Origin: Scatophagus argus
Taxonomy: Eukaryota; Chordata; Actinopteri; Scatophagidae
Assembly: GCF_020382885.2 (NCBI RefSeq)
Contig: NC_058515.1
Coordinates: forward strand, 3,827,223-3,891,222
Reading direction: 5' to 3'
Length of the DNA: 64,000 bases
Shown: positions 1-11,371 of the stretch, piece after piece
How the letters are laid out: the number at the start of each line of letters is the position of its first letter
Position numbering within the stretch: the first letter of the stretch is position 1
The notes under the pieces: generated by a model
The model's input: only the letters and a program-made list of their open reading frames with translations
Told to the model about the DNA's origin: nothing
The model's database searches: none
Translations under genes and position numbers: made by a program

Positions 1-148
1 CCTCGCGTGTCAGTGGAGCAGATGATATCACACACACTTCACACACACAGACTGCAGTATATGTGCCACACATGTATGTGTAACTGGCTACATGTGTAAT
101 TGTATTACACAGATAATTTGCCTTGGAGTTAAAATACACTATATAGAT

Positions 149-511
149 CCATCCATTTTCTATACCGCTTATCCGTCAGGGTCGCGGGGGAGCTGGAGCC
201 TATCCCAGCTGACTACGGGCGAGAGGCAGGGTTCACCCTGGACTGGTCGCCAGTCAATCGCAGGGCCAACACACAAAGACAAACAACCACACACTCTCAC
301 ACTCACACCTAGGGGCAATTTAGAGTAGCCAATTAACCTAATGTGCATGTTTTTGGTATTGTGGGAGGAAGCCGGAGAACCCGGAGAAAACCCACGCAGA
401 CACAGGGAGAACATGCAAACTCCACATAGAAGGGCCCAGACCGGGATTCGAACCTGGAACCCTCTTGCTATGAGGCGACAGTGCCAACCACTGCACCACC
501 GTGCCGCCCCT
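149..511 (-). mobile_element. tRNA-derived SINE (V-SINE-like), near full length
   Basis: Read on the minus strand, the element starts with a tRNA-like head. It has an A-box-like TGGTGCAGTGG (488-498) and a perfect B box GGTTCGAATCC (444-454). A core follows with the TTCTCCGGGTTCTCCGGC motif that I recognise from teleost V-SINEs. A LINE-type 3' region then ends in GATAAGCGGTATAGAAAATGG and short ATGG units. It is flanked by imperfect target-site duplications, actatatagat (138-148) and actatagagat (512-522), matching at 10 of 11 positions, which is the mark of a retroposed insertion. It lies just 3' of cskmt. Open frames through it are incidental. The exact family name is from memory; a repeat-library search would settle it. 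Confidence 0.9.
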
Positions 512-566
512 ACTATAGAGATAAAAAAGACAACAATGATTGAACAGAAAGTAAAACACATCTGTT

Positions 567-572
567 TTTAAT
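567..572 (-). promoter_or_regulatory. Possible poly(A) signal of cskmt
   Basis: On the minus strand an ATTAAA-type hexamer (TTTAAT on the plus strand, about 567-572) lies about 60 bases past the cskmt stop codon, just before the SINE. ATTAAA is the commonest variant of AATAAA. No better signal occurs between the stop and the SINE. Position and spacing fit, but a hexamer alone is weak evidence. Confidence 0.35.
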
Positions 573-628
573 ATGATTATCATCAAAAATTTACAGATTT
601 GATACTATAACCATCCACAGATAGAAAG

Positions 629-2106
629 TTATTTCTCTACAACAGGGCGGGGAGTCACTTGATAGCAGTAGTAACAGACTCCCCTTAGCTCCCCAACTTC
701 ATGCACCCCAACATCGGCTGCCATCACTCCCTGTTCCTGTGCCTCAGTCTCCAGCCACAACAGCCTGGCATCAGGGTCTTCATCAGAGAACTGGAGCAGA
801 GATCCTGAGCTCCGCAACACCCTCAAACACTGCTTCAACATCAGACCTGCCTTCTGTTTCCCTTCCTTAGACCTCAACAAGGCGTCAGTGGTGCCCTTGT
901 CAATTATAAGGTCTACACTGCTAGGATTATAGTGCTTGTGGAGCTGCGTGCAGTCCAGTTCTACAAACTCAAGCCGAGAAGAAAGACTGTGAGGCTGAAT
1001 GGCTGTGGCTTGGATGTGTTCCTGCATTAATCGCACAGCAATCGGGGAAATATCCGCACAAGTGACCCGGACTGGGAGAGTGGAGTGTCTGTAAATACAG
1101 GGTCCTAAAGCAGAAGTGCCACAGCCTATATCAAGGACTTGCAAAAGAGTGTCTGGTTGGGACTTGGTCTGCAAATGGCTCATAATAAAGTCTCGGACCA
1201 CATCAAAGCTGAAGAACCACTCAAAGTTTTTGAAGGTGGTTGTCTTGCTGCTGCTCTCGGTGTAGAAGCGGTCCCAGGTTGCTTTCTTGTCCATGTTTTC
1301 AATCAGTTCACCTGAGCAGAAACACAGAAAGATGGGATGATCTAATAAGACAGGGTGTCCCTGTTTCCTTAGGTCCTATAAGACACTGCTGAATCTTTAA
1401 GAAAATCATCCAGGTTGACAAAGGAATTAATAAAAGCAACATACACTTAACACACCTGCCAGTTTATTAGGGACACATAATTAAAAATAATGCAGCCTTA
1501 TAACTGTCCTGCAATAAATCATACCCTTATGAAGGTTTTAATGTTCATATCTTGTTGAAACTTAATTGGGAGGTGTGTCCTTTAGAGACAAGAGTTTCTG
1601 ATGCGGTTTCTATTTTTATTTAGCATCTCCTTCAAAAGTCAAATGTACAATTAACAGAACACCTTCCTGAAGAAAGGATGTGGTCATTTTAGCTAGGTGT
1701 AACTAATAAACTGGTTAACCACGTGTGCTGAAACATTCAAACGAAAGTGCTGCTTAACGGTACGCCTCTAAAAATAAAATAAATATTACAAAATGCACGC
1801 CGATTGTACACAACGTTCATATGTGTTTGTCCATTCAGCTAGTCATACACATTGATATATGCAGTCACTGGTCATACCCAACGGATGAAACAGACAAAAT
1901 AGCTAAGCTAACTAGCTAGTTGACTACATTGCTAAGCGTTACTTGCAGTTACAACGTCCATACAGAAACATTTTTGTCAATATGGCGATCTAAAGTTTGA
2001 TGATGATTCTCATTTTAAACGTACTTGTTAAAGAGGAGTGGTGCCTTACACAGCCTGCAACTACCCTCCTGCCTAACATTGTCAACGACTTGGAAAACGG
2101 AGACAT
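629..2106 (-). CDS. cskmt: Citrate synthase-lysine N-methyltransferase, mitochondrial
   Basis: This seven-beta-strand SAM methyltransferase trimethylates a lysine of citrate synthase in the mitochondrial matrix. There are two exons: 2025-2106 and 629-1311. Exon 2 carries SAM motif I LDIGCGTS, the later acidic position in FVELDC, the family block IIDKGTTDAL and the hallmark LLQFSDEDPD. The end around LRGVCYYCYQV also resembles human CSKMT (METTL12). Exon 1 was found by phase. It ends A|GTACGT and joins CAG|GTGAAC to complete a Ser codon. It encodes a classic import presequence, MLGRRVVAGCVRHHSS, rich in Arg and Ser and free of acid residues. Two in-frame ATGs exist, at 2106 and 2079, giving about 254 or 245 residues (human about 240). 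I use the first, but the presequence is equally good from the second. The next gene, otub1, is about 1.2 kb upstream on the same strand. Confidence 0.87.
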
Positions 2107-3247
2107 TTTCCCCCGTGACTTTTCTTGTCTGCACTCTCTCGTCCATTCACAGAGCTCTCACTCTTTCCTGGTTTCGTGGTACCAACAGCGACTACTAACG
2201 TCCACGAAAACGGTAACGATACAGTATCTATCGTTGTAGACGACGATCTTTGAACACACAGCAATGACTCCAGTGCGCCTGCGTGACAGCAGGTGTACAC
2301 AAAGTGTACATGTATTATATATAAGCCTACAGTATACTTAATACATACATGTATTGTTTTTATACGTATAATTAAATGTTGTATTTTGTTCAGGACAACC
2401 TTGAAAAGGCGAGCTTGAATACTTAGTTTTCACAAAACAGTGAAAACTAACCTACCAAAATTAGGTGGATGTCTTTCCTGGTAGTGTGACTCCATAACAC
2501 TTATCATAGTTAAAATTGAATATATTTATTGTTTATGTGGTTCAATTCATTTCGAACCTTCAGACCAACAGGGAGACCATTTATTGTTAAATGCATTAAG
2601 GTTTGAATTTACATGACGCAGGCTTAGCAAAAAGGCAAAATTTTTACAACTGGGAGTGTTCCAAAAAGTGACAAGTGGATTATTCAGTTTGCAAAACATT
2701 TACATTCTGAAAATCATTTTAGTTTAACAACATAAAATAGTACAATTCTCTGCTTTTCTGTGTTCTGAATTTTGGACAAAAAGAGCTATACAAAAATGTC
2801 ACCTTGGGCTCGGACAAATTGTAATTTTGCACACTTTCTAAACGAATCAAAACAAATCTTAGCACTCGATAAATATAACGACTGTAGGGCTAAATTAAAC
2901 CTGAATTTAAAAAAAAAAAAACATGACAAGAAATAAGATGTAAATCCCTTTAATAAAACTCAATGAAACGCAGTGTAACAAAGGAAAAGAATCCAACAGA
3001 GAGCAAGTAGATAACATTTACAACCACAAAAGAAAAAAAAAAACTGTACAACTCTAAATGCCTGGAGTCACTTCTATTCTTCCAAAGATATTTTAATTAA
3101 CCATTTCGTGATGACTGAAGGTAGACTTGGGGAGAAGGGAAAGGGAGGCATGTAATGTGATTTTATCTTCTTTTTTTTTTTTTCTTCTAATACATGAGTG
3201 TAATTTCATACACGGATGTATGCTTCATCAACGTGGCTGCGGAAGTA

Positions 3248-3278
<31 letters not shown>

Positions 3279-3332
3279 CCACTGCTGTAGCGTACAGCAG
3301 AAGGAGGATGAGGTGAGCTGTGGCCAGGAGTG
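2107..3332. other. Intergenic: cskmt promoter side and otub1 3' UTR
   Basis: No coding exon is visible. The left part, next to cskmt exon 1, should hold its promoter; I see no TATA box. The right part must include the otub1 3' UTR. On the minus strand AATAAA hexamers occur at 2580-2585 and 2525-2530, about 750-800 bases after the otub1 stop, and are the likeliest poly(A) signals. A T-run of about 26 bases lies at 3249-3274. Confidence 0.6.
3249..3274. repeat. Homopolymer T run (A run on the gene strand)
   Basis: About 26 consecutive T bases on the plus strand fall inside the otub1 3' UTR. In the mRNA this reads as an internal A tract about 60 bases after the stop codon, a plausible site of internal oligo-dT priming. 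Confidence 0.9.
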
Positions 3333-6300
3333 TTATTTGTACAAGATGTCGTAATGGCCAGGTCTATAGAGGAGGAAGATGCGTGGGTCGCCGCCTTCGG
3401 GGAAGACATGGTGATTGACTGTTCCTCCCTCTCCTCTATCCATGTATTCCACCAGGATGGATACATTTAGGGCCTGGGCTAAGGCGATGATGTGAATGTG
3501 GTCACTTTCTTTAGACATGGGCTCTACCTCCTAAAAAGCAAAAAGAAAACAAGCATGTTAACCATGTTAAGTGTCGGTTTGTTTTCACAGTCGGACTTAA
3601 AATGGTTAAATATCTGAACATCGTCACCATATATTTTTGTCATCCCTATTTACCCAAGGATGGCAGACTGTACTCTTTTTAAGCAACAAAAAAAAGTTCT
3701 TAGTAAGTAACTTAGTAGTAAGTACTGGTAATTAACCTAATCATTACTCAACATATACTGATACTGATACTGATATCATCCTACAACAGAGACCATTTCA
3801 AGCACTGATGTCTTGTTCCTGTTTTACTTTTAAGGTATGAAAGTCTGAATTATGTGTTTAACTTAACCAAGTATTTGTCTAAGATTCTATTTTCTTTTCC
3901 ATAAAATACACCGCTCTGCTGCCAGTAGTTCATGTTTGTGACTGGTCATATGCCACAAACACCTCCTCTTTCATGTGAATGAGCTCATGACTGCATGAGG
4001 AAATCCTTGGTTCCCTTATCCAGCAGATAACCACCTCTGCGTGACTGTTTAGCATGACTGAGATTCGAAGATTAGTGAGCTCTACTGCAATGTTTTGGCC
4101 ACTACTATTCATGATCATCCAGTTTCTCGGGTGGTATTAGTATCAGTAATAGGGTTAGCATGTTTTTGAAATCACTTAGAGAAGTACTATTACAACAAAC
4201 AGAATCAACAAAAAGGAAATGTTAAAAGGAAAAAGTGGATGCACATGAATGCCTTTAAAACGAACACATCTCCAGTCCCGCCAAAGTGGCGACCATCTTT
4301 TCTATTAAAAGCAATCAACCACAAACTACCTTGAGAGGAAAAGACCTAGATTTGCTTCTAAAGAACAGCAAGTTCACCCACCTGCTGACAGAACTCCTTG
4401 ACAGAGCGTCCTCCTTCTATGAAGTGCTGAAAGAAGCTATGCTCTCGCTGCAGGTAGCCTGAGGTGAGCAGCCGCAAGTACACGACCACATAGTCTGACA
4501 CGTTCTGGTCGTTGAAAGAGGCCAGCAGCTCCTCCAGGCTTGGCTGTTTCTCACACAGTTCGATCAGGTCCATGAACTTGGAACAAAGACAGTATTAACA
4601 TCATTAGGGTGATAAGTCCAACTTAAATCTTTTGTTGGGTAGCGAGCAACAATTAATGTAGTTTTTTTTTTTATTTCCTATGAAGGAAACTCACAGTATT
4701 ATGAAAGTCTTCAATGGTAAACTCAGTGAAGCCCTCGTTAACCAGGTCCAGTTTACTTTTAGATGCAACTGCTTTGAACCTGTAGAGACAAAAAATGGAC
4801 TGAATATTACAGCTGCCACATAGTAGAGACAGGACAAACAGACAAAAAAAAAAGATTTTATTTTTATCATAATAGACAAGAAACAAAATAAATATTTGAT
4901 GGCTGTATACATAAATGTGTAGCTAGATCCCTACAAGTAACAAATCTGTATTAACAATAAAAAATAATCATATTAAATCAGCTACCAGGGGTACAGCCAC
5001 AAGAATACAAAACTATGCCAAAAGAGACTTTAATAGTAAAAGATGACAGAAGCTTGAACTTGAGTGTAGAGGCCAAGAGCTACTACAGCACCAAATACTG
5101 TGACACTCACTTCTGAAGTTCTTTGCTGTCATCCAGCAGGGACTCGAGATGTGCAAAGCCAAAGGCTCTGTAGAAACAGTTCCCATCTGGTCGCGTCTTG
5201 CGAATGTATGAGTATTTTTTGTATAGGTCCTGCAACGAAACCAAAAAAAAAGAAATACTCGCACTACACAGTAAAATCAAATGCAAGAACTGTATTCAAG
5301 TAAATAAGCAAAAGACACTTTTATGTTGTGGCTGTGGAAAAACTGACAGCCTGGACTGTGAAAGAAATGCATCATGATGTGGTTGCTGTAACCCGAGAGC
5401 AGGCGTTATGGTTTGACTGACCTTGATCTTGAGCTGATAAACTGTGTCATCATCAGCATATTCCCTCTGCAGCACCGACAGGTCCTGTCTGTCCGACACT
5501 AAAGGGTTACTGTTCGCTATCTAGACACCCACACACAAACAAGTAAAATTAGCGCATGCATCATAAGCGACCTAACTCCGCTGTGGGCTTAGAGTTTTGA
5601 GGGTTGTGATTTTGACTGACAACATTAGCTAAGCAGCTGTACATTTCATTATACTATCACTTCCACTGCAATTTTGGATGTTTATTAAATAAAAGAATTA
5701 TTTTAGTGAGTAATTATTTTCAGAGCGTGCAGACAAATTTCATGATTATCTTAACAGGTAAAGGTCAATGCCAGTGATTACTGGGTGACAAAACTTGGCA
5801 ATTAAATAAAAGCAAATCAAAGGAGCATCATATTTAGTGCTGATTACATATGAGGGGCTAAGTTAGGTGCACAAATTTGTGTGGATCTTTAACCGTATAA
5901 GAAATGACTCTCCATAAACCTGGTACCCTGATTGTCCTGTTGCTCAGATGCAGAATAATGGCATATCATTTTGATTATGTTACCTAAAGAAATGAAAACT
6001 GCCCCTGCAAATAAAAATAAAAGGTTTTCTTACCTCCTGCTGAATTCTGTCCTGTTGAGCGATTATGGCCTCATCATATGCAAGGCAGTTCACTCCTGCG
6101 AAAGAAAATGGACAGATTAATTCAACCACAGAAGTAAACAGACAGAGACAGGCCCTCTATGATGGCTTAGCTTGTGCAAGGTAAGTGATCAACGACACCA
6201 CATGAATACTTTAATATATGGTACCTGATTTAAAGCAATTCTATGTCAAACATGTCACAATGGAAAATTAGTTAAAATTTACACCTTTAGTAGGAAATTG

Positions 6301-6505
6301 CGTTGGTAAAACATTACACCATAGCCAACAAGTGTAGCAGTGTTAGCATGTTGAAAGTCCAAGGCTGTAGATTTACAGGCAAGATTTAAAAAAAAAAGTA
6401 CACTACTAAAAAAAGAGTACCGCTGAAAGAAATTCCTCCAGCTGATTTAAGTCCGGGGATATGGGAAAAACAACCTGCTGTGCTACTAGGGAAACAACTG
6501 CTACC

Positions 6506-6541
<36 letters not shown>

Positions 6542-7714
6542 ACCACAACATTCCAGCTGGATTTGTGACAATATGCGAGCCTAACGCACTTGTAACAAAT
6601 TTTGGTGACTTCCGCTAAAAACAAGCCACAATTTGACATGTACAAGTAAATCTGGCTGTAGTTTTTCAAAGTGATTGAGAAATTGATCTCAGGCGTCCTT
6701 GGGGGTGTTCCAGCGGGTCCTCAGCAATTTCCATTCATATGTAGACAACTACCACAATCACGGAGTGTATTTTGATCATGGTTTTTATACAGTTTTTGTT
6801 AGGAGAAAAAAAAAAAAAAAAAAAACCTTATCAGATGGGGGACCCTGCGACAAAAGCTCACCAAATGGGGCTCAACTGTCTAATTTGTATCAATTTAGGG
6901 GTACTTGGTGTGATAAAGTTTAAACAACCTGTACAGAAATGACGTCGCTCCCGCAGAAGCGCGTCCCTGGTGTCAGAGAAGATTTGTGCATTCAGTAACA
7001 CGTTTAGAAATCCTGTTAATCAGTCTGTTTATTTATTCGTCTTCTTCACATTAAACAGCGACAGAGAAGTTGTTCTGGCGTTGATTGGTGAAATGAATTT
7101 TCTCAAGTGAACAAAAAAAAAAACGAATCACCAGCGCGGAATACGTTAAAGAATTTCATAAAACGAAGACAACGAAGATAGTTACATTTTCTTGTCAACA
7201 TCTGCCGTCACCACGAGAAACTAAAAAAACCCCTCTGAACAGCAACAATCTAATACAAACTAATGTCTGTCAGCCTCACTTTGCTAGCCTGACCTGAGCG
7301 AAAACAAAACAAATTTCTGTCACGACGAATAATGCCGTTTTAGCAACCACAGGGGGCAAAGTGGGGCTTAATATTACGCCTATACGTTCATTGTTTACTT
7401 AAGTCAAAGACTCTGGGACTGTCACTTACTACAGCCCTGTCAGAAACTAAACAAGCATTTTTTTTCTTTGTGTAGCAATGGTAGCTAGCTAACGTTAGCC
7501 AACAAGCTCTGGCCTCTGCCTCCTCCTCACCGCTGCATGTCAGCCACCTTTATAATGGTTAGGGCAACGGCTGAAAAGCCGAGCGGACACTCCTATGAAT
7601 GTGGGTCTCGCTTGCAAGAAGAATAGCCGCGCTCTTTGTTGAATATTTAGGGCTGTAACTGTTTCTCTCACCCTCCATCTCTCCCTGTGTTGATTCCTGC
7701 TGCTCCTCCGCCAT
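3333..7714 (-). CDS. otub1: Ubiquitin thioesterase otubain-1
   Basis: OTUB1 is a cysteine protease of the OTU family. It cleaves K48-linked ubiquitin chains and, without catalysis, blocks E2 enzymes such as UBC13 in the DNA-damage response. Seven exons: 7672-7714, 6034-6095, 5422-5520, 5111-5229, 4695-4779, 4382-4576 and 3333-3530. All have GT-AG ends and consistent phases, giving 266 residues (human 271). The triad is intact: Asp83 and Cys86 in RPDGNCFYRAF, and His260 in the C-terminal RPGHYDILYK. Near-identical family blocks include GVNCLAYDEAI, IEDFHNTFMDLIE, YVVVYLRLLTSGYLQRE, HIHIIALAQAL and VEYMDRGEGGT. The N-terminal tail (MAEEQQESTQGEME) is short and acidic, as in the family. The start is fixed by exon phase and an AAGATGG context that overlaps a YY1-type motif. 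It is complete and nothing is broken. Teleosts may carry more than one otub1 copy, and I cannot tell which this is. Confidence 0.97.
6510..6538. repeat. (CA)n microsatellite
   Basis: About 14 perfect CA units lie in otub1 intron 1. This dinucleotide repeat is likely length-polymorphic and has no sign of coding use. Confidence 0.95.
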
Positions 7715-7717
7715 CTT
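7708..7717 (-). promoter_or_regulatory. YY1-type motif over the otub1 start codon
   Basis: The minus strand reads AAGATGGCGG, a match to the YY1 core AANATGGCGGC with the otub1 ATG inside it. YY1 sites placed just downstream of the transcription start, often over the first ATG, are a known feature of TATA-less housekeeping promoters. No TATA box is visible upstream (7718-7800). Binding itself is inferred. Confidence 0.5.
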
Positions 7718-10700
7718 AGCTTTCCAGATCTGTTCTTCTTCTTCTTTGGATTACACAGACTAGACGCCACAACGGCGTATTGCTGCGCCCTACTGGTCGT
7801 TTCTAATATTCATTTTGACAAATATAGTAAGCCAATATAAAAAGAAATATTCCAGCAGTTTCTTAATTTTAGTCCAGTTATGTACACAGATATAACAACT
7901 AACTAACAGTTTTTATTCACTACAGGAGCTGCTGATTCATAAGCCATGCACCCATAATCAATAAGTGATCGAACCATTGCATGTCATCATCACTGACCCT
8001 TTGTCTGATTCCCAGTCAGATCCTGCCATACACCTGGAACGTTTATTTTTTCATATTTTCATATTTTCATACAACTGTCTCTATGTCATCCATCTAACCA
8101 CGTTCCTAAAAAAGTTTTTGACTTTGTCAGAAGTTTTGCCGTGTATTTGCAAATTCTAACATGGCAATTGCTGTTTATGTGCAAATATCATGTATTTTGT
8201 TTTGTCTGTGGATATTATGAAGTCAGTTTGTCACATTTTGTCTATGAATGTTCTGAATCATTGGTTCATTCACTTTTTCACAGCTATTTGAATTTGGGTG
8301 AAAACATAGAACAGATTCCTTTCTTGCTTCCAGATGGCACCATTGTCCGCAAATAATGAAAGACTAGATTCTTTTAACATTTCGCTGCATATTCCACTGA
8401 AATGTAAATGTTAAGAATGTTATAAAGAACAGAGCTAATGACATTGCACAGGAAGGGTGCTAATTTATACCTCAAGTTCCCCAGATAACTCACTTCCAAC
8501 CCTCACCTGTACCGACTTGTTGCATAAAAGGTTCGTGAATCCATTCAAAGCATTCTTTCTCTAATCCCAGCATCATATAGTGTTATTAATAACCCTTCCT
8601 TCCAGAGCATATGTCGTTTCTATGTCAGGAATTTCATTCAAGATCTGTTTCCTCTTTCTGCATGGCTTCATTCATTACACACATTTCATGATTTATGCAT
8701 TTATTTATCAGACTAGAAAAAACAACCGTGGCAGATTTTTCATGTCAAAAACCCTAAACAAGACTGGATGTCCTGTTTAGGCTGTGTATTGTACATTCTC
8801 CCATTGTGATGAGTTGGTGCAGCCAAAGCAGACTGACCCAGGCCCATGGAAAACCCTTAAATTGGACTGGTTATTGGTATACCTGCAAATTAAGGTTTTT
8901 CATAAAATAGCTAACCTTTATCAACTTAAAGGTTATAGCAATATTCCACCCAGCAGGATACAGGAACTATGCATTTGGAGTCAGAATCAGAATCAGAATC
9001 AGAATTCCTTTATTAATCCCTGGAGGGAAATTCTCTGTCAGAGGGGCAGGGAGGTTAACAGGGCCTACAGCTCATTTTTTGCTCTTCGCAGTTTAATCCA
9101 TTCCTGCTCAAGTGATGTCAGATTTTTTCAGTTAACTGTTAACGGAAAAAATTCAATGGGAATCTCAACAGAAAATTCCCTCAGCAGAGTAAACATCACT
9201 TTAAACAACCCATATTTAGATCATCTGGACAATAGTTTTTACCCAAAAGCTTGTGTTTTGGGGTACATTTAAAAAAAAACAAAAAAAAACATGTAAATTT
9301 ATTTCAACCCATCAATACAAGCTCATACCCATATGTAGCCCTCAAAATACACGAAAATACCAGCACGTGATCAGGAAGATCTTTTTCCAAAGATTTCCAG
9401 TGGAATGCAGAGTCTGTCATAGTATTGCAGTTTTTAAGCTCATTCAGGTTCCTGCACTTTACAGTAGTACACATCAGGGGGCACTATCTACAACAAATAA
9501 ACCTACATTCAAATATAACACCATTCATCTGCTGCTCCAGGTGTCAGCAAATAACATAAGGAACACTGCCTTTGCCACAAATTGACCCAGCATTATATCA
9601 ACATTTGTAACTCAGATATCTTTTGACATTTGTGTTGGAAAAAGTAGCATTGCATTTATAGAACGTAACATAAATCAAAGAAGAAAAAAGAGAAAAATAA
9701 TAATAATTAAAAAATAATACTTCATGTTTGCCAAAAAAAGCAAAATTGTTTTTATATGTATTTTTTTTTTCCTTTGGGACATTGCTTCCACATGAAAACA
9801 AAAAAGAAATAAAACCAGTGGTCCAAAAAGAATACATGCATGGTTTTGCCACAATATTAAAAATCTAGAACAGTTCAGGTCAAATTCCCACAGGATAAGC
9901 ATCTTGTTATCTTGAATGTTGCAACAAAACAGCAGGCAGAAGATGGCAGCTTTTTTTTTTTTTTTTTTTGTCTCTCCGCAGTCCACAAAAGTAGCCATAT
10001 CAATCAAGACTTAAATGAATACAAAATACAAAAGTGAAAATAAAGCGTGAAATCAACATGTATTTTATAAACATCTGGCAGCTTTTCCTACTCGTGTATG
10101 CATGTGTATGCACAAAGTATGTAACATATATGCTCTCCACTTTATTTGGTGTGCTTGTGCATGTTGGATATGTAAAACAGCATTTCTGCTCTAATCCTCA
10201 CAACATAAGAGCACTGCATAGTGAGAACTACAAGATAGATGTATCGCATTTAGATTTAAAGATATAATATTTGCCATTTCCGTATTAAAATGTTTAACAA
10301 CAAATAGACCTTTGTCATGTATATTGTTGAGTCATGTGCTTATATTATCCCAAATATTTACAGCCATGTCGAAACCAGAGAAATCTTCATGAGTTTATTC
10401 ATGTGTTTCATTTTGTCAAGTGTTGCTGTAACATCTGGGAGAGGGTCAGCGAGTGAGGAAGGAAGCCTGCAAACATGGCCAACCATAATGTGAATAAAAC
10501 TTTCAAATGAACAAGTCTGCCTGAGTCACATCAGCTAGTAAGTATTATAAAAATATTTCAAAACACATTTTTTAAAAAAGGAAGTCATTTTATATATTTA
10601 TACAATCTTACAGATAATCACTCAACACTATTCATGTTCTGGCTGTATGAAGTCTTTATCTGATCCAAACTATCTCAGTGCTTAAGGCAAAAACACAAGG

Positions 10701-11371
10701 ACAGGAAGACAATATGGAGGTATGCATGTTGCAGGTGTGGCAAAACAGGAACAAGCCCATGGTTTGGATCAGATCCCAAACCATGTTGTGTAAGGGAACC
10801 TAACACAGGCACTAAAGCAAAAAAATCCACCGCAGTAGAGATGTTTTGCAACCTACTTTTCTGATGTACCAACAACCCTATAGCCTCATCTACTTCTCCC
10901 CCCATTTCTTGTGTTCCTGTGTTGTTGAGTGTTTTCAACAACCCCCACAAAACATATGGCCGCTGGATCCACCTGCTGGCTGGTTCGAGCAACAGATGCC
11001 GTATTGTGAAAGATAAGATCAACAAGGAGTATCTCCAGCGAATAAACACCATCATAGCTGCACTGGAAATATTGCAACATTGTCTTTGTTTGTGCTGGTA
11101 TTCCAGGAATACACAACACACATCACTTAATATCAGGAAGAGATCCACTTGATGCTTTGGAGCAGATTTTTCCCCTAAAGACCTTGTTCTATTGCACCAT
11201 GCTCCTGCACAATTAAGACGATGCAGAATTGTAGTCAAGGTGCAGATCTCTGATAATTGACTACAAACAGGTTTTCTGGGCTGTGACCAAACCTCACCAA
11301 TGTATCCACAATTGAATCACACCCAAGAACAAAGCCAGACAGTCTTGAAGTCTGTATTTCCCATCTGTCTG
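7718..11371. other. Intergenic region between otub1 and nectin4
   Basis: No exon could be supported on either strand. The left end must hold the otub1 promoter and the right end the nectin4 3' UTR. The middle is AT-rich and includes a retroposon tail at 8981-9052, A/T runs near 9270-9290 and 9950-9970, and short open frames without codon-like character or family resemblance. This interval joins genes from two different human chromosomal blocks. Confidence 0.6.
8981..9052 (-). mobile_element. Retroposon 3' tail with (TCAGAA)n repeat
   Basis: Four tandem TCAGAA units run into ATTCCTTTATTAATCCC and then GGGAAATTC. On the minus strand this is GAATTTCCC...GGGATTAATAAAGGAAT followed by (TTCTGA)n, the usual 3' end of a widespread fish non-LTR retroposon. 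Only the tail is recognisable. The same core, with a different repeat unit, recurs at 22082-22210. Confidence 0.6.

Noticed and set aside
443-500. tRNA-like A and B boxes
   Set aside because: They belong to the SINE head. There is no complete cloverleaf or tRNA body, so this is not a tRNA gene.
92-561. Open frames on both strands at the left edge
   Set aside because: They are read-through of the SINE at 149-511, with no protein-family resemblance.
1963-1973. Alternative cskmt first exon starting MFLYGR
   Set aside because: The phase can be made to fit with a weak donor, but it has no mitochondrial presequence. The 2025-2106 exon fits far better.
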